Origin: Xanthomonas campestris pv. badrii
Lineage (GTDB): Bacteria; Pseudomonadota; Gammaproteobacteria; Xanthomonadales; Xanthomonadaceae
DNA: 64,000 nucleotides
Assembly (NCBI RefSeq): GCF_012848175.1
Contig: NZ_CP051651.1
Coordinates: forward strand, 3,534,001 to 3,598,000
Direction of reading: 5' to 3'
Translations under genes and position numbers: made by a program
Shown: positions 27,037-38,496 of the stretch, in pieces
Numbering within the stretch: position 1 is the stretch's first letter
How the letters are laid out: every line of letters starts with the position of its first letter
The notes under the pieces: generated by a model
The model's database searches: none
What the model saw: the letters and a program-made list of their open reading frames with translations, nothing else
What the model was told of the DNA's origin: nothing

Positions 27037-28686
27037 ATGTCGGTAACGGGAGTCGGCGCACAGGCGCCAGAGACGGTCGAACGTGACGTCATGGAATACG
27101 ACGTCGTCACCGTCGGTGCCGGGCCGGCCGGGCTGTCGTTCGCGATCCGGCTCAAGCAGCTCAACCCCGAGTTGAGCGTGTGCGTGATCGAAAAGTCCAG
27201 CACCATCGGCGCGCATATCCTGTCCGGCGCAGTGATCGAGCCCGGCCCGCTGGATGCCCTGCTGCCGGGCTGGCGCGACAACCCGCCGCCGATCTGCGTG
27301 GCCGCCACCGACGACGAATTCTGGTTCCTCGGCAAGGACAGCGCACGCAAGTTCCCGGTGGTGCCGCCGGGCATGCGCAACCATGGCAATTTCATCGTGA
27401 GCCTGGGCGCGATGTGCGCCTGGCTGGCGCCACAGGCCGAAGCGCTGGGTGTGGAGATCTATCCGGGCTTTGCCGCCGCCGAAACCCTGCACGACGACAG
27501 TGGCCAGGTGATCGGTGTGCGCATCGGCGACATGGGCGTGGCCAAGGATGGCTCGCACAAGCCCGGTTACACCGCCGGCATCGACATCCGCGCCAAGGTC
27601 ACCGTGCTCGCCGAAGGCGCGCGCGGCCACCTGACCAAGCGGCTGCTCAAGCGCTTCGACCTCACTGCCGACAGCGACCCGCAAGGCTACTCGATCGGCA
27701 TCAAGGAGCTGTGGCAGGTGCCCGAAGGCCGTGTCACGCCCGGAAAGATCGTGCACACCATCGGCTGGCCGGCCGACAATCGCACCTACGGTGGCAGCTT
27801 TCTGTATCACCTGGACAACAACCAGATCGCGCTCGGCTATGTCAGCGGGCTGGACTACAGCGACCCGAGCTACCAACCGTGGGAAGCCTTCCAGCAGTGG
27901 AAGAATCACCCACTGATCAAGCCGCTGCTGGAAGGCGGCAGCATCCTGTCGGCCGGCGCGCGCGCCATCGTCACCGGCGGCTGGCAGTCGCTGCCGAAGA
28001 CGGAAATGCCCGGTGCCTTGCTGATCGGCGATACCGCCGGCCTGCTCAACGTGCCCAAGATCAAGGGCACCCATCAGGCGATCCGCAGCGGCATGCTGGC
28101 CGCCGAACACCTGGTGCAATCGCAATTGGCACCGCAAGGCTTCGACGCCAAACTGCGCGCCTCCGATGCAATGGCCGAGCTGAAGCAGGTGCGCAACATC
28201 AAGCCAGGCTTCAAGAAGGGCCTGTGGTTCGGCCTGCTCAATGCGGCCTGGGAAACCGCGCTCAAGGGCGCATCCCCGTGGACGTTGAAGAACAAGCCAG
28301 ACTGGTCGGCGTTGCGCAAGATCGGCGACTACGAACAACCCAAGCGCGACTACGTCACCCGCGAGCTGGCCCCGCGCGACCGCCTGCAAGCCGTGTACTT
28401 CGCCGCCACCGAGCACGACGAAGACCAGCCGGTACATCTGAAGGTGTTGGACACCGATGTCTGCGCCACCCGCTGTGTGACCGAATACGACAATCCCTGC
28501 ACCCGTTTCTGCCCGGCCAACGTCTACGAAATGGTCGCAGACGCCGCCAGCCCCTCCGGCAAGCGCCTGCAGATCAATGCCGCCAACTGCGTGCACTGCA
28601 AGACCTGCGACATCAAGGACCCCTACGAAATCATCACCTGGGTCACGCCGGAGGGTGGTTCGGGCCCGAACTACCAAAACCTCTAG
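27037..28686 (+). CDS. Electron transfer flavoprotein-ubiquinone oxidoreductase
   Basis: A 549-residue membrane-associated flavoprotein that passes electrons from reduced ETF to ubiquinone. The FAD-binding VVTVGAGPAGLSFAIRL is at the N-terminus. The 4Fe-4S ligands are in the C-terminal CTRFCPANVYEM and NCVHCKTCDIKDP. Length equals that of bacterial ETF-QO. The ATG at 27037 has a GGGAGCGGAG stretch just upstream. It functions with EtfBA, encoded 10 kb to the right. Confidence 0.95.
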   Translation: MSVTGVGAQAPETVERDVMEYDVVTVGAGPAGLSFAIRLKQLNPELSVCVIEKSSTIGAHILSGAVIEPGPLDALLPGWRDNPPPICVAATDDEFWFLGKDSARKFPVVPPGMRNHGNFIVSLGAMCAWLAPQAEALGVEIYPGFAAAETLHDDSGQVIGVRIGDMGVAKDGSHKPGYTAGIDIRAKVTVLAEGARGHLTKRLLKRFDLTADSDPQGYSIGIKELWQVPEGRVTPGKIVHTIGWPADNRTYGGSFLYHLDNNQIALGYVSGLDYSDPSYQPWEAFQQWKNHPLIKPLLEGGSILSAGARAIVTGGWQSLPKTEMPGALLIGDTAGLLNVPKIKGTHQAIRSGMLAAEHLVQSQLAPQGFDAKLRASDAMAELKQVRNIKPGFKKGLWFGLLNAAWETALKGASPWTLKNKPDWSALRKIGDYEQPKRDYVTRELAPRDRLQAVYFAATEHDEDQPVHLKVLDTDVCATRCVTEYDNPCTRFCPANVYEMVADAASPSGKRLQINAANCVHCKTCDIKDPYEIITWVTPEGGSGPNYQNL

Positions 28687-28688
28687 AA

Positions 28689-28712
28689 ATCAGGGGCCGC
28701 AAGGCCCCTGAT
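28689..28712. terminator. Hairpin terminator between ETF-QO and CoA-transferase genes
   Basis: A perfect 10-bp stem (28689-28698 with 28703-28712) and GCAA tetraloop in the gap between convergent genes. A short T run follows on the plus strand. Confidence 0.75.
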
Positions 28713-28715
28713 CGT

Positions 28716-29348
28716 TTACGCACGCTTGAACGACACGCCGGTCTTGCTGCGCAATTCGTCGGTTTCCACTCCGTCCGCAGCATCCACCAACACCAACCCA
28801 TCAGCGGTGACATCGAACACCGCCAGATCGGTGATGATGCGATCCACCACGCCGACCCCGGTCAGCGGCAGGTCGCATTCGGGCAGGATCTTATGGCTGC
28901 CGTCCTTGGCGACGTGCTCCATCAGCACCACCACGCGCTTGACGCCGGCCACCAGGTCCATCGCCCCGCCCATGCCCTTGACCATCTTGCCGGGCACCAT
29001 CCAGTTGGCCAGGTCGCCGCGGTCGGTGACCTGCATCGCGCCCAGGATCGCCAGGTCGATATGGCCGCCGCGAATCATCGCGAACGAATCGTGGCTGCCG
29101 AAATAACTGGCGCCGGCGCGCGCGGTGACGGTCTGCTTGCCCGCATTGATCAAGTCCGCGTCCACTTCGTCCTCGGTGGGAAACGGGCCGATGCCGAGCA
29201 GTCCATTCTCTGATTGCAGCCACACGTCCACGCCTTCCGGGATGTGGTTGGCCACCAGCGTCGGCAGTCCAATTCCCAAATTGACGTAGGCGCCATCGGT
29301 CAGTTCGCGCGCGGCACGGGCGGCCATCTGGTCTCGGGTCCAGGCCAT
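28716..29348 (-). CDS. scoB: 3-oxoacid CoA-transferase subunit B
   Basis: A 210-residue beta subunit of a succinyl-CoA:3-ketoacid CoA-transferase, which moves CoA from succinyl-CoA to acetoacetate. The catalytic glutamate lies in [26 protein letters not shown] and [16 protein letters not shown] are further family blocks. The start ATG overlaps the subunit A stop by one base (TAATG), so both are made from one message. AtoA-type enzymes are close relatives, so substrate preference is not certain. Confidence 0.92.
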   Translation of the reverse strand: MAWTRDQMAARAARELTDGAYVNLGIGLPTLVANHIPEGVDVWLQSENGLLGIGPFPTEDEVDADLINAGKQTVTARAGASYFGSHDSFAMIRGGHIDLAILGAMQVTDRGDLANWMVPGKMVKGMGGAMDLVAGVKRVVVLMEHVAKDGSHKILPECDLPLTGVGVVDRIITDLAVFDVTADGLVLVDAADGVETDELRSKTGVSFKRA

Positions 29349-30079
29349 TACTGCTGTCCTTCGCGCACGGTGCGCTGTTCGATGCGTTTTTCCGGCGTGG
29401 CGTTGAGCACCAAGCGGTCGACGTAGATACCGGGTAGATGCACGTGGTCTGGATCGATGGCGCCCAGCTCCACGATCTCTTCGACTTCGGCAATGCAGAC
29501 GCGACCGGCCATGGCGCAGGCCGGGTTGAAGTTGCGTGCGGTCTTGCGGAACACCAGGTTGCCGGCGGTATCGGCACGCCACGCCTTGACCAGGGCGAGG
29601 TCGGCCTGCAATGCGGTCTCCAACACATAGTGCTTGCCGGCGAACGCGCGGGTTTCCTTGCCCTCGGCCACGATGGTGCCGTAGCCGGTGGCGGTGTAGA
29701 ACGCAGGGATTCCTGCACCGCCCGCGCGCAGGCGCTCGGCCAACGTGCCCTGTGGGTTGAATTCCAGCTCCAGTTCGCCCGCCAGATACTGGCGCTCGAA
29801 TTCCTTGTTCTCGCCGACATAGGACGAAATCATCTTGCGGATCTGGCGGGTGGCCAATAGCTGACCCAGCCCGAATCCATCCACGCCGGCGTTGTTGGAA
29901 ATCACCGTCAACCCGCTGGCCCCGCTATCGCGCACGGCGGCGATCAGCGCCTCCGGAATCCCGCACAACCCGAAGCCGCCGACGGCCAGGGTCTGGCCAT
30001 CGGCCAGCACGCCATCGAGCGCCGCCTCGGCACCGGCGTAGCGCTTGCCAGCTGCCTTGTCACGTCCATCATTGCGCAT
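29348..30079 (-). CDS. scoA: 3-oxoacid CoA-transferase subunit A
   Basis: A 243-residue alpha subunit pairing with ScoB. The CoA-binding motif [13 protein letters not shown] is near residues 35-47; [15 protein letters not shown] and [12 protein letters not shown] are also typical. ATG 30079 gives the usual short N-terminus; an open frame extends further but lacks similarity-like sequence. The gene is divergent from xanA across 134 bases. Confidence 0.92.
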   Translation of the reverse strand: MRNDGRDKAAGKRYAGAEAALDGVLADGQTLAVGGFGLCGIPEALIAAVRDSGASGLTVISNNAGVDGFGLGQLLATRQIRKMISSYVGENKEFERQYLAGELELEFNPQGTLAERLRAGGAGIPAFYTATGYGTIVAEGKETRAFAGKHYVLETALQADLALVKAWRADTAGNLVFRKTARNFNPACAMAGRVCIAEVEEIVELGAIDPDHVHLPGIYVDRLVLNATPEKRIEQRTVREGQQ

Positions 30080-30213
30080 CACCGCCCTCACCTCGCTGAT
30101 GTGAAGCGGCCATTCTATCCGCTGACTGTTCCCTGTCCCCGGTCGCAATTCCGCCACACCCAAGACACGGCGCACCCGCTAAACTCGGGTGTCCCCCACC
30201 CTAGGAATTGCCC

Positions 30214-31560
30214 ATGACGCTACCCGCCTTCAAGGCCTACGACATCCGCGGCCGCGTGCCGGATGAACTCAACGAGGACTTGGCCCGCCGTATCGGCGTG
30301 GCACTGGCGGCGCAGCTGGATCAGGGGCCTGTGGTCCTGGGCCACGACGTGCGCCTGGCGAGCCCCGCATTGCAGGAAGCGCTGTCAGCCGGCCTGCGTG
30401 CCAGCGGCCGTGAGGTCATCGATATCGGCCTATGCGGCACCGAAGAGGTCTATTTCCAGACCGATTACCTCAAGGCCGCCGGCGGCGTCATGGTCACCGC
30501 CAGCCACAATCCGATGGACTACAACGGCATGAAGCTGGTGCGCGAACAGGCGCGCCCGATCAGTTCGGACACCGGCCTGTTCGCCATCCGCGACACGGTC
30601 GCGGCCGATACCGCCGCACCCGGTGAGCCCACAGCCGCCGAGCACAGCCGCACCGACAAGACCGCGTACCTGGAGCACCTGCTCAGCTACGTGGACCGCA
30701 GCACGCTCAAGCCGCTCAAGCTGGTGGTCAATGCCGGCAACGGCGGCGCCGGCCTGATCGTGGACCTGCTGGCCCCGCACCTGCCGTTCGAGTTCGTGCG
30801 CGTGTTCCACGAGCCCGATGGCAACTTCCCCAACGGCATCCCCAATCCGCTGTTGCCAGAAAACCGCGATGCCACCGCCAAGGCGGTCAAGGATCACGGT
30901 GCGGACTTCGGCATTGCCTGGGATGGCGACTTCGATCGCTGCTTCTTCTTCGACCATACCGGCCGCTTCATCGAAGGCTATTACTTGGTCGGCCTGCTCG
31001 CACAGGCGATCCTGGCCAAGCAGCCGGGCGGCAAGGTCGTGCACGACCCGCGCCTGACCTGGAACACGGTCGAGCAGGTTGAAGAAGCCGGCGGCATTCC
31101 GGTGCTGTGCAAAAGCGGCCACGCCTTCATCAAGGAAAAGATGCGCAGCGAGAACGCCGTGTACGGTGGCGAGATGAGCGCGCACCACTATTTCCGCGAG
31201 TTCGCCTACGCCGATTCCGGCATGATTCCATGGCTGCTGATCGCCGAGCTGGTGTCACAGTCCGGCCGCTCGCTGGCCGATCTGGTCGAGGCGCGCATGC
31301 AGAAGTTCCCCTGCAGCGGCGAGATCAACTTCAAGGTCGCCGATGCCAAGGCCTCCGTTGCCCGCGTGATGGCGCATTACGCCGACCTGTCGCCGGAGCT
31401 GGACTACACCGACGGCATCAGCGCCGATTTCGGTCAATGGCGTTTCAACCTGCGCAGCTCCAACACCGAGCCGCTGCTGCGTCTGAACGTGGAAACCCGC
31501 GGCGATGCCGCATTGCTGGAAAGCCGCACGCAAGAGATTTCCGACTTGCTGCGCGGCTGA
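30214..31560 (+). CDS. xanA: Phosphomannomutase/phosphoglucomutase XanA
   Basis: A 448-residue alpha-D-phosphohexomutase interconverting mannose-6-P/mannose-1-P and glucose-6-P/glucose-1-P, feeding xanthan, LPS and nucleotide sugars. The active-site phosphoserine is Ser97 in TASHNP (95-100). The metal loop DGDFDR holds Asp237, Asp239 and Asp241. Length and residues agree with the characterised Xanthomonas XanA. The ATG at 30214 is used rather than the TTG six bases upstream. xanB follows after 46 bases. Confidence 0.97.
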   Translation: MTLPAFKAYDIRGRVPDELNEDLARRIGVALAAQLDQGPVVLGHDVRLASPALQEALSAGLRASGREVIDIGLCGTEEVYFQTDYLKAAGGVMVTASHNPMDYNGMKLVREQARPISSDTGLFAIRDTVAADTAAPGEPTAAEHSRTDKTAYLEHLLSYVDRSTLKPLKLVVNAGNGGAGLIVDLLAPHLPFEFVRVFHEPDGNFPNGIPNPLLPENRDATAKAVKDHGADFGIAWDGDFDRCFFFDHTGRFIEGYYLVGLLAQAILAKQPGGKVVHDPRLTWNTVEQVEEAGGIPVLCKSGHAFIKEKMRSENAVYGGEMSAHHYFREFAYADSGMIPWLLIAELVSQSGRSLADLVEARMQKFPCSGEINFKVADAKASVARVMAHYADLSPELDYTDGISADFGQWRFNLRSSNTEPLLRLNVETRGDAALLESRTQEISDLLRG

Positions 31561-31606
31561 TCTACCATTCTCCCCCACCTTTGACGCACTGGAGTTTCCC
31601 CCGCTC

Positions 31607-33010
31607 ATGAGCGACGTCCTTCCGATTATCTTGTCCGGCGGCTCCGGCACGCGCCTGTGGCCGCTGTCGCGCGAGTCCTACCCCAAGCAGTTCCTGCCGC
31701 TGGTCGGCGACAAGAGCATGCTGCAGGCCACCTGGCTGCGCTCGGCTCCGGTCGCAGGCCACGCACCCATCGTCGTGGCCAACGAAGAGCATCGCTTCAT
31801 GGCTGCCGAGCAGCTGCAGCAGCTGGGCGTCAAGCCGTCTGCCATCCTGCTGGAGCCCAAGGGTCGCAATACCGCGCCGGCGATTGCAGTTGCTGCGCTG
31901 GAAGCCACACGCGATGGCGCCGACCCGCTGCTGCTGGTGCTGCCCTCGGACCATGTGATCGGTGACGAGGCTGCATTCCAGGCTGCGGTGAAAGTGGCTG
32001 CTGAAGCAGCAGCACAGGGCAAGTTGGTCACCTTTGGCATCAAGCCGACCGCACCGGAAACCGGCTATGGCTACATCAAGGCGGGCGCGGGCGCTGGCGT
32101 CAGCGCGGTTGAACGCTTTGTCGAAAAGCCGGACCTGGCGACCGCGCAGGGCTACCTGAGCAGCGGCGAGTACTACTGGAACAGCGGCATGTTCCTGTTC
32201 CGCGCCTCCCGCTACCTGGAGGAGCTGCGCAAGTTCCATCCCGCCATCGCCGATGCCTGCCAGACCGCGTGGCAGAACGGCAGGCGCGATGCCGACTTCA
32301 CCCGCCTGGACAAGGACGCCTTCGCGGCCAGCCCGTCGGATTCGATCGACTACGCGGTGATGGAAAAGACCGCCGATGCGGTCGTGGTGCCGCTGGATGC
32401 CGGCTGGAACGACGTCGGCTCGTGGTCGTCGCTGCTGGATGTGTCCGAGCAGGACACGCAGGGCAACGCGCATCATGGCGATGTGATCCAGCTGGATTGC
32501 CGCAACACCTACGCCTATGGTTCGCGCCTGATCGCCATGGTCGGCCTGGAAGACGTCGTCGTCGTCGAGACGCCGGATGCCGTGCTGGTCGGCCACCGCG
32601 ATCGCATCCAGGAGGTGAAGGAGGTGGTCGGCCGGATCAAGACCGACGGCCGTTCCGAGGCCACCTGGCATCGCAAGGTGTATCGCCCATGGGGCGCGTA
32701 CGACTCGATCGACATGGGTCAGCGTCATCAGGTCAAGCGCATCACCGTCAAGCCCGGTGCCGTGCTGAGCCTGCAGATGCATCATCACCGCGCCGAACAC
32801 TGGATCGTGGTCAGTGGCACTGCCGAAGTGACGCGCGGCGACGAAGTGCTGCTGCTGACCGAGAACCAGAGCACCTACATCCCGCTCGGCGTGACCCACC
32901 GCTTGCGCAATCCTGGCAAGCTGCCGCTGGAGCTGATCGAAGTGCAGTCCGGCAGCTATCTGGGCGAGGACGACATCGTGCGCTTCGAGGATACCTACGG
33001 CCGGGCCTGA
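31607..33010 (+). CDS. xanB: Bifunctional mannose-1-phosphate guanylyltransferase/mannose-6-phosphate isomerase XanB
   Basis: A 467-residue type II PMI/GMP enzyme. The N-terminal nucleotidyltransferase part (1 to about 340) carries [20 protein letters not shown] and FVEKP; the C-terminal cupin isomerase (about 350-467) carries [14 protein letters not shown] and the glutamate/His metal site. It makes GDP-mannose, needed for xanthan and, through Gmd and Rmd encoded in this window, for GDP-rhamnose. The start at 31607 fits the known 467-residue product. Confidence 0.97.
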   Translation: MSDVLPIILSGGSGTRLWPLSRESYPKQFLPLVGDKSMLQATWLRSAPVAGHAPIVVANEEHRFMAAEQLQQLGVKPSAILLEPKGRNTAPAIAVAALEATRDGADPLLLVLPSDHVIGDEAAFQAAVKVAAEAAAQGKLVTFGIKPTAPETGYGYIKAGAGAGVSAVERFVEKPDLATAQGYLSSGEYYWNSGMFLFRASRYLEELRKFHPAIADACQTAWQNGRRDADFTRLDKDAFAASPSDSIDYAVMEKTADAVVVPLDAGWNDVGSWSSLLDVSEQDTQGNAHHGDVIQLDCRNTYAYGSRLIAMVGLEDVVVVETPDAVLVGHRDRIQEVKEVVGRIKTDGRSEATWHRKVYRPWGAYDSIDMGQRHQVKRITVKPGAVLSLQMHHHRAEHWIVVSGTAEVTRGDEVLLLTENQSTYIPLGVTHRLRNPGKLPLELIEVQSGSYLGEDDIVRFEDTYGRA

Positions 33011-33038
33011 TCACGCGCCCAACGTAGACGGCAAGATC

Positions 33039-33061
33039 GACGGCGGCCCATGGCCGCCGTC
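33039..33061 (+). terminator. Hairpin after xanAB
   Basis: A perfect 10-bp stem (33039-33048 and 33052-33061) with a CAT loop, 28 bases after the xanB stop. The outer bases GCAA (33031-33034) and TTGC (33061-33064) can extend it. There is no strong T tract. The rest of the 300-base gap holds a second hairpin at 33080-33120 and no gene. Confidence 0.65.
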
Positions 33062-33079
33062 TTGCGTTATCCGCGACCC

Positions 33080-33120
33080 ACTTTTGATTGCGACACGCTA
33101 CGCGTGGGCAGATCAAAAGT
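33080..33120. repeat. Nested inverted repeat between xanB and ugd
   Basis: Outer arms ACTTTTGAT (33080-33088) and ATCAAAAGT (33112-33120) enclose a second palindrome CACGC/GCGTG (33094-33098, 33102-33106). Located between convergent genes, it may terminate ugd transcription or bind a protein. Confidence 0.5.
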
Positions 33121-33310
33121 TGCAGGCTTGCGCAGGCTGCATTGCAGACCTGTGCGTGCAACGCAGCTGCATTGCACGCATCCGGATACCGCTAAGGAAA
33201 GCCAAGCGGCGCCTGCCTGCGAGGCGGCAAGCAGCGCCGCATCGCGTAAACCTCATGGACGCCTTGGACGAGTGGCATTGCCACCCGCCAGAAGCCGGCG
33301 CCGGCCCTGC

Positions 33311-34477
33311 TCAGTTGTCGCCGAACAGATCGCGCGTGTAGACCTTGTCCTGCACATCCTGCAGCGCGTCGGCCATGCGGTTGCTGATGATGACGTCGGC
33401 CTCGCGCTTGAAGGCTTCCAGGTCGTTGACCACGCGCGAGCGGAAGAACTCCGGATCGCTCAGCGTCGGTTCGTACACGATGATCTCCACGCCCTTGGCC
33501 TTGAGGCGCTTCATCACGCCCTGGATGCTGGACGAACGGAAGTTGTCCGAGCCGGCTTTCATGATCAGGCGATAGATCCCAACCACCTTGGGATTGCGCC
33601 GCAGCACGTCGGCGGCAATGAAGTCCTTGCGGGTGGTGTTGGAATCGACGATTGCCCGGATGATGGTCTGCGGAACGCTCTGGTAATTGGCCAGCAACTG
33701 CTTGGTGTCCTTGGGCAGGCAGTAACCGCCGTAGCCGAAGGACGGATTGTTGTAGTGGCTGCCGATGCGCGGATCCAGGCAGATGCCTTCGATGATCTGA
33801 CGGCTGTCCAGCCCGTGGGTAAGCGCGTAGGTGTCCAGTTCGTTGAAGTAGGACACCCGCATCGCCAGATAGGTGTTGGCGAACAGCTTGATCGCCTCGG
33901 CCTCGGTCGGCTCGGTGAACAACACCGGCACGTCGGGCTTGAGCGCGCCTTCCTGCAGCAGCCGCGCGAAGGTTTCCGCGCGCGCCGAGCGCTCGCCGAC
34001 GATGATCCGGGATGGGTAGAGGTTGTCGTACAACGCCCGGCCCTCGCGCAGGAATTCGGGCGAGAAGATGATGTTGTCGGTACCGAACTGCGCGCGCAGC
34101 TTGGCGACGTAGCCGACCGGGATGGTCGACTTGATCACCATCGTCGCCTGCGGGTTGATCTCCAACACCTTGGCGATCACCACCTCGATCGAGCTGGTGT
34201 TGAAGTAATTGGTGTCCGGATCGTAGTCGGTGGGTGTGGCGATGATCACGAACTCGGCGCCGGCAAACGCTTCGTGGGCATCCAGCGTGGCCTTGAAGTT
34301 CAGGCCGCCCTCGGCCAACGCGGCCTCGAGTTCCTTGTCGACGATCGGCGAGCGGCCTTCGTTGATCAGCTTGACCTTGGCCTCGACGATGTCCAGCGCC
34401 ACGACCTCATGGCGCTTGGCGAGCAACACGCCATTGGACAGACCGACATAGCCGGTACCCGCGACAGCGATCTTCAT
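33311..34477 (-). CDS. ugd: UDP-glucose 6-dehydrogenase
   Basis: A 388-residue enzyme that oxidises UDP-glucose twice to UDP-glucuronate with NAD, supplying xanthan and LPS glucuronate or galacturonate. NAD-binding [10 protein letters not shown] is at the N-terminus and the catalytic Cys253 is in [10 protein letters not shown]. Length equals E. coli Ugd. The start at ATG 34477 follows AAGGAA; the frame is open further upstream without conserved sequence. The 336 bases between it and rmlD contain no recognised gene or terminator. Confidence 0.95.
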   Translation of the reverse strand: MKIAVAGTGYVGLSNGVLLAKRHEVVALDIVEAKVKLINEGRSPIVDKELEAALAEGGLNFKATLDAHEAFAGAEFVIIATPTDYDPDTNYFNTSSIEVVIAKVLEINPQATMVIKSTIPVGYVAKLRAQFGTDNIIFSPEFLREGRALYDNLYPSRIIVGERSARAETFARLLQEGALKPDVPVLFTEPTEAEAIKLFANTYLAMRVSYFNELDTYALTHGLDSRQIIEGICLDPRIGSHYNNPSFGYGGYCLPKDTKQLLANYQSVPQTIIRAIVDSNTTRKDFIAADVLRRNPKVVGIYRLIMKAGSDNFRSSSIQGVMKRLKAKGVEIIVYEPTLSDPEFFRSRVVNDLEAFKREADVIISNRMADALQDVQDKVYTRDLFGDN

Positions 34478-34813
34478 TGGAATTCCTTGCGATTTTGGAT
34501 GGGGGAGGATGCAGCGCGCTGCACGCAGGCCATGGCGTGATGACGGTACGGCCGCGCCCGCCATGGGCCGGCGCGCCCGCTGGGGGACACGCGAGAACCT
34601 GCACGGTGCCGACCGAAGCGCTGCAGCGCGCGCACGCGTCCAGCCCGTGCATCACGCGTCGCACCCGCTTCAGCGGCACATCCACGCCAGCCGCAACCTG
34701 CATGAAGCAGTTCGTCGGCCCGGCGCGAATCAGTCCCAGATGGTAGCCGAAGCGAGGTGCAAGCTATGAGTCAGTGCTGAAGCCGCACCGACCCATGGCG
34801 CCACTGAAGACGC
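34478..34813. other. Gap between ugd and rmlD, nothing recognised
   Basis: 336 bases, GC-rich, open frames without motifs on both strands; it should hold the ugd promoter and the 3' end of the rml message, but no clear terminator hairpin was seen. Confidence 0.4.
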
Positions 34814-35716
34814 TCAATGTTGCGCGAGCGTGTCCAGCACCTGGCTCAGTCCATCCCGCCAGTCGGGCAGGCGGATGCCGAATGTTTCCTGCAGGCTGTG
34901 GGTATCCAGCTGCGAATAGGCCGGGCGCATGGCCGGCGTGGGATAGTCGGCGGTAGTGATCGCTTCCACGTGCGGCACGCGGGCGAGCAGGCCGCGCGCA
35001 TGCGCCTGGGCAAAGATGGCTTCGGCAAAACCGTGCCAGGAGGTCTGCCCCGCAGCGGTCAGATGCCACAGCCCGGAGGGTTCGCCGGGCTGGCGTAGCG
35101 CATGCGCCGTGATGTCGGCAATCAATGCCGCTGGCGTGGGCGTGCCGATCTGGTCGGCGACCACGCGCAGCACGTCGCGCTCAGCGCCCACGCGAAGCAT
35201 CGTGCGCAGGAAATTGTGCCCGTGCGCCGCGTAGACCCACGCTGTGCGGAAGATCAGGTGACGGCCGCCGGCCGCCTGCACCGCCTGCTCGCCAGCCAGC
35301 TTGCTCTGCCCGTACACGCCGAGCGGCGCGGTGGCGTCGTCGGGCCGATAGGGGCGAGTGCCCTGCCCATCGAAGACATAGTCGGTCGAATAATGGACCA
35401 GGGGCACACCGGCGCGCGCGCACCATTGCGCAATGACCGCCGGCGCCTGGGCATTGGCACGGAAGGCCGCATCACGCTCCTGCTCGGCATGATCGACGGC
35501 GGTGTAGGCGGCTGCGTTGACGATACACGTTGGCCCCACCCGGTCCAGCAAGCCAGGCAATGTTTCCGGCGCATCGAAATCCGCGGTCTCGCAGGCCGTG
35601 CCGTCAGGCAGCTGCCCGCTACGGGTCGCTGCCACCACCCTTGCCCCGGCTCTTGCAAGTGCATGCAGCAGTTCTGTACCGACCTGTCCGCCGGCACCAA
35701 ATACCAACGTGGTCAT
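34814..35716 (-). CDS. rmlD: dTDP-4-dehydrorhamnose reductase
   Basis: A 300-residue extended SDR enzyme catalysing the final NADPH reduction to dTDP-L-rhamnose. The nucleotide-binding GAGGQVGTEL is at the N-terminus. STDYVFDG, NAAAYTAVDHAE and the catalytic YGQSKLAGE (Tyr-x3-Lys) are present. It overlaps rmlC by four bases (ATGA) and ends the rmlBACD operon. Confidence 0.95.
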   Translation of the reverse strand: MTTLVFGAGGQVGTELLHALARAGARVVAATRSGQLPDGTACETADFDAPETLPGLLDRVGPTCIVNAAAYTAVDHAEQERDAAFRANAQAPAVIAQWCARAGVPLVHYSTDYVFDGQGTRPYRPDDATAPLGVYGQSKLAGEQAVQAAGGRHLIFRTAWVYAAHGHNFLRTMLRVGAERDVLRVVADQIGTPTPAALIADITAHALRQPGEPSGLWHLTAAGQTSWHGFAEAIFAQAHARGLLARVPHVEAITTADYPTPAMRPAYSQLDTHSLQETFGIRLPDWRDGLSQVLDTLAQH

Positions 35717-36270
35717 ACTGGAAAGGTTGGCAAGCGATCAGGCGGCACATCGGCCAGAAATGGTGCGGCTGCGTCCTTGGGAGAGAGCACAGGATTGCTG
35801 ATCGGCCAGTCGATACCGATCGCAGCATCGTCCCAACGCACGCCGGCATCGGCCTCCTTGACGTAAATATCGGTGCACAGGTAACTGAACAGTGCAGTTT
35901 CCGAAAGCACTGCAAAGCCATGTGCAAAGCCCTCCGGTATCCAGACCTGGCGACGGTTCTCAGCGCTCAGCAGGACAGCTGTCCAACGCCCGAAATGCGG
36001 CGAGCCGGACCGCAGATCAACCGCAACGTCATACACCTCACCGGCAAGGACGCTGACCAGCTTGCCCTGCGGACGTGGCCACTGATAGTGCAGACCACGC
36101 AGGACACTCTTGGCAGATGTGGAAACATTACTCTGCACGAAGTTCTGCGGCAGGCCGTGCTGCTTGAAACGCTCGGCATTCCACGTTTCGAAGAAGTAGC
36201 CCCTCGCATCGCCAAAGACTGCTGGCTCGATCACAACGCAGCCAGGCAACGCCGTTTCGATCACTTTCAA
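35713..36270 (-). CDS. rmlC: dTDP-4-dehydrorhamnose 3,5-epimerase (TTG start)
   Basis: A 185-residue cupin epimerase acting on dTDP-4-keto-6-deoxyglucose. It has [22 protein letters not shown] with the catalytic His, and [11 protein letters not shown]. The canonical N-terminus [10 protein letters not shown] is only reached with a TTG start at 36270, where TTGA overlaps the rmlA stop; a GTG two codons later is the alternative. Both ends overlap neighbours by four bases, a tightly coupled operon. Confidence 0.94.
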   Translation of the reverse strand: MKVIETALPGCVVIEPAVFGDARGYFFETWNAERFKQHGLPQNFVQSNVSTSAKSVLRGLHYQWPRPQGKLVSVLAGEVYDVAVDLRSGSPHFGRWTAVLLSAENRRQVWIPEGFAHGFAVLSETALFSYLCTDIYVKEADAGVRWDDAAIGIDWPISNPVLSPKDAAAPFLADVPPDRLPTFPV

Positions 36271-37154
36271 CGGAGCACTCCACGCTTGGCTAGTGCGTTC
36301 AGATACTTACCGTAGTCATTTTTGGCCAACGGCGCCGCAAGGCGCTCCAGCTGTTCGGTGTCGATCCAGCCCTGTCCAAATGCGATTTCCTCGGGACAGC
36401 ACACCTGCAGCCCCTGACGCATCTGGATGGTCTCGATGAAATTCGCAGCTTCATGAAGTGACTGATGTGTTCCGGTGTCAAGCCAAGCGTACCCACGCCC
36501 CAGGGGCTCAAGATGTAGGTTGCCGGCATCGAGATAGCAGCGATTGAGATCGGTGATCTCCAGTTCGCCGCGCGGCGATGGCTTCAACGCGGCTGCATAG
36601 TCGCTTGCCCTTCCATCGTAGAAATACAAACCCGTTACCGCATAGTTGGAACGCGGCTTTTCAGGCTTTTCGGCGATATCGATCACCTTGCCCAGCGCAT
36701 CGAATTCGGCGACACCGTAGCGCTCCGGATCATTGACCCAGTAACCGAAGACAGTAGCCCCCTGCTCTCGTGCATCTGCGCGGCGCAGGGTCTCGGTCAG
36801 GCCATGCCCATGGAAGATGTTGTCGCCCAATATCAGGCAGCTCGGCTTTCCGTCCACGAAGTCGCGACCGATCAGATATGCCTGTGCCAGCCCGTCTGGA
36901 CTCGGTTGCACGGCGTACTGGATATTGACACCCCATTGCGAACCATCGCCCAGCAGCGACTGGAACAGCGCCTGCTCGTGCGGTGTGTTGATGATCAGGA
37001 TGTCGCGGATGCCCGCCAGCATCAGCACGCTGAGCGGGTAATAGATCATCGGCTTGTCGTACACCGGCAGCAGCTGCTTGCTGACGCCCTTGGTGATTGG
37101 ATACAGGCGGGTGCCGGAGCCGCCTGCCAGGATGATGCCTTTGCGTTGTGTCAT
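36267..37154 (-). CDS. rmlA: Glucose-1-phosphate thymidylyltransferase
   Basis: A 295-residue nucleotidyltransferase joining glucose-1-P and dTTP to dTDP-glucose. The signature [32 protein letters not shown] is intact (residues 4-36), with [10 protein letters not shown] and [20 protein letters not shown]. It provides the precursor for dTDP-L-rhamnose and, by inference, for dTDP-Fuc3NAc made by the wxcK/wxcM products. Confidence 0.96.
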   Translation of the reverse strand: MTQRKGIILAGGSGTRLYPITKGVSKQLLPVYDKPMIYYPLSVLMLAGIRDILIINTPHEQALFQSLLGDGSQWGVNIQYAVQPSPDGLAQAYLIGRDFVDGKPSCLILGDNIFHGHGLTETLRRADAREQGATVFGYWVNDPERYGVAEFDALGKVIDIAEKPEKPRSNYAVTGLYFYDGRASDYAAALKPSPRGELEITDLNRCYLDAGNLHLEPLGRGYAWLDTGTHQSLHEAANFIETIQMRQGLQVCCPEEIAFGQGWIDTEQLERLAAPLAKNDYGKYLNALAKRGVLR

Positions 37155-37208
37155 GAGAGCTTCCTTGGAAGGTCGGCACGCACCTGAGCGGCCACCAGGA
37201 GAGAGATG

Positions 37209-38264
37209 TCAGGCCGCCGCGCCAATACGTTCCAGACGGTAGCTTCCGTCCAGCACGCCCTGTACCCATGCCTGATTGGTGAGATACCACTCCACCGTCT
37301 GCGCGATGCCCTGCTCGAAGGTATAGGCAGGCTCCCAGCCCAATTCGTTTTTCAGTTTCGAGGCATCGATCGCATAGCGGCGATCGTGCCCGGGCCGGTC
37401 GGTGACATGGGTGATCTGGTTCGCGCGTGGCTTGCCGTCTTCGCGCGGACGATGCTGATCCAGCAGTGCGCAGATGGCCTGCACGACCTCGATGTTCTGC
37501 CGCTCGGAGTTGCCGCCCACGTTGTAGGTCTCGCCGACTTGGCCCTTGGCCAGCACGGTGCGGATCGCCTCGCAGTGGTCGCTGACGAACAGCCAGTCGC
37601 GTACCTGCTTGCCGTCGCCATACACTGGCAGTGGTTCGCCGGCCAACGCCTTGGCAATCACCAGCGGAATGAGCTTCTCGGGGAAATGGTACGGACCGTA
37701 GTTATTCGAGCAATTGGTGGTCAGCACCGGCAGCCCGTAGGTGTGGTGGAACGCGCGCACCAGATGATCCGAGGCGGCTTTAGACGCGGAATACGGAGAG
37801 TTCGGCGCATAGGGCGTGGTCTCGGTGAACTTGCCGGTCTCGCCCAGGGTGCCGTAGACCTCATCGGTGGACACGTGCAGGAAGCGGAACGCATCCCGAC
37901 TCGCATCCGGCAACGCTTTCCAGTAATCACGCACCGCTTCGAGCAGGGCCAATGTCCCAACGACGTTGGTCCGAATGAAGGCACCAGGCCCCTCGATCGA
38001 GCGATCGACATGGCTCTCGGCCGCGAAGTTCAACACCGCATCAGGCTGGTGTTCCTGCAGCAGGCGGGTGACGAGCGCACCGTCACCGATATCGCCCTTG
38101 ACGAACACGTGGTCGGCGTTGCCCTCCAGCGATGCCAACGTGTTCAGATTTCCTGCGTAGGTCAGCGCATCCAGGTTGATCACGCGAATCCCGCGGGAGA
38201 CCGCCTCAAGAACAAAATTGCCACCGATGAAGCCGGCACCGCCGGTTACTAGCCAAGTCGCCAC
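37209..38264 (-). CDS. rmlB: dTDP-glucose 4,6-dehydratase
   Basis: A 351-residue extended SDR dehydratase that forms dTDP-4-keto-6-deoxyglucose. NAD-binding [23 protein letters not shown], and the catalytic [14 protein letters not shown] are all visible. It starts at a GTG (38264). First gene of rmlBACD; rmlA follows after 54 bases. It is divergent from etfB, with 232 bases of shared upstream region. Confidence 0.96.
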   Translation of the reverse strand: MATWLVTGGAGFIGGNFVLEAVSRGIRVINLDALTYAGNLNTLASLEGNADHVFVKGDIGDGALVTRLLQEHQPDAVLNFAAESHVDRSIEGPGAFIRTNVVGTLALLEAVRDYWKALPDASRDAFRFLHVSTDEVYGTLGETGKFTETTPYAPNSPYSASKAASDHLVRAFHHTYGLPVLTTNCSNNYGPYHFPEKLIPLVIAKALAGEPLPVYGDGKQVRDWLFVSDHCEAIRTVLAKGQVGETYNVGGNSERQNIEVVQAICALLDQHRPREDGKPRANQITHVTDRPGHDRRYAIDASKLKNELGWEPAYTFEQGIAQTVEWYLTNQAWVQGVLDGSYRLERIGAAA

Positions 38265-38496
38265 TGTCTACCCCTTCTGGTCGCGCGCCGAACGCGCTGC
38301 GTTATCAAACAGCACAGGATATACGGTCCCGGCATTATCGGGCTTAAGCGAGAGCGACTCCGCAATCGCGCCCTCTGACGCATTGCAACACCCATACGCC
38401 ATCGCATGGTGGATGCTCCCCGGTTAGAATGGCCCCACTCCCGAGCCTGCCGCCGCGGCCGGGCCTTCCCGCAATCGCTGAAGGATCTCGTACACG

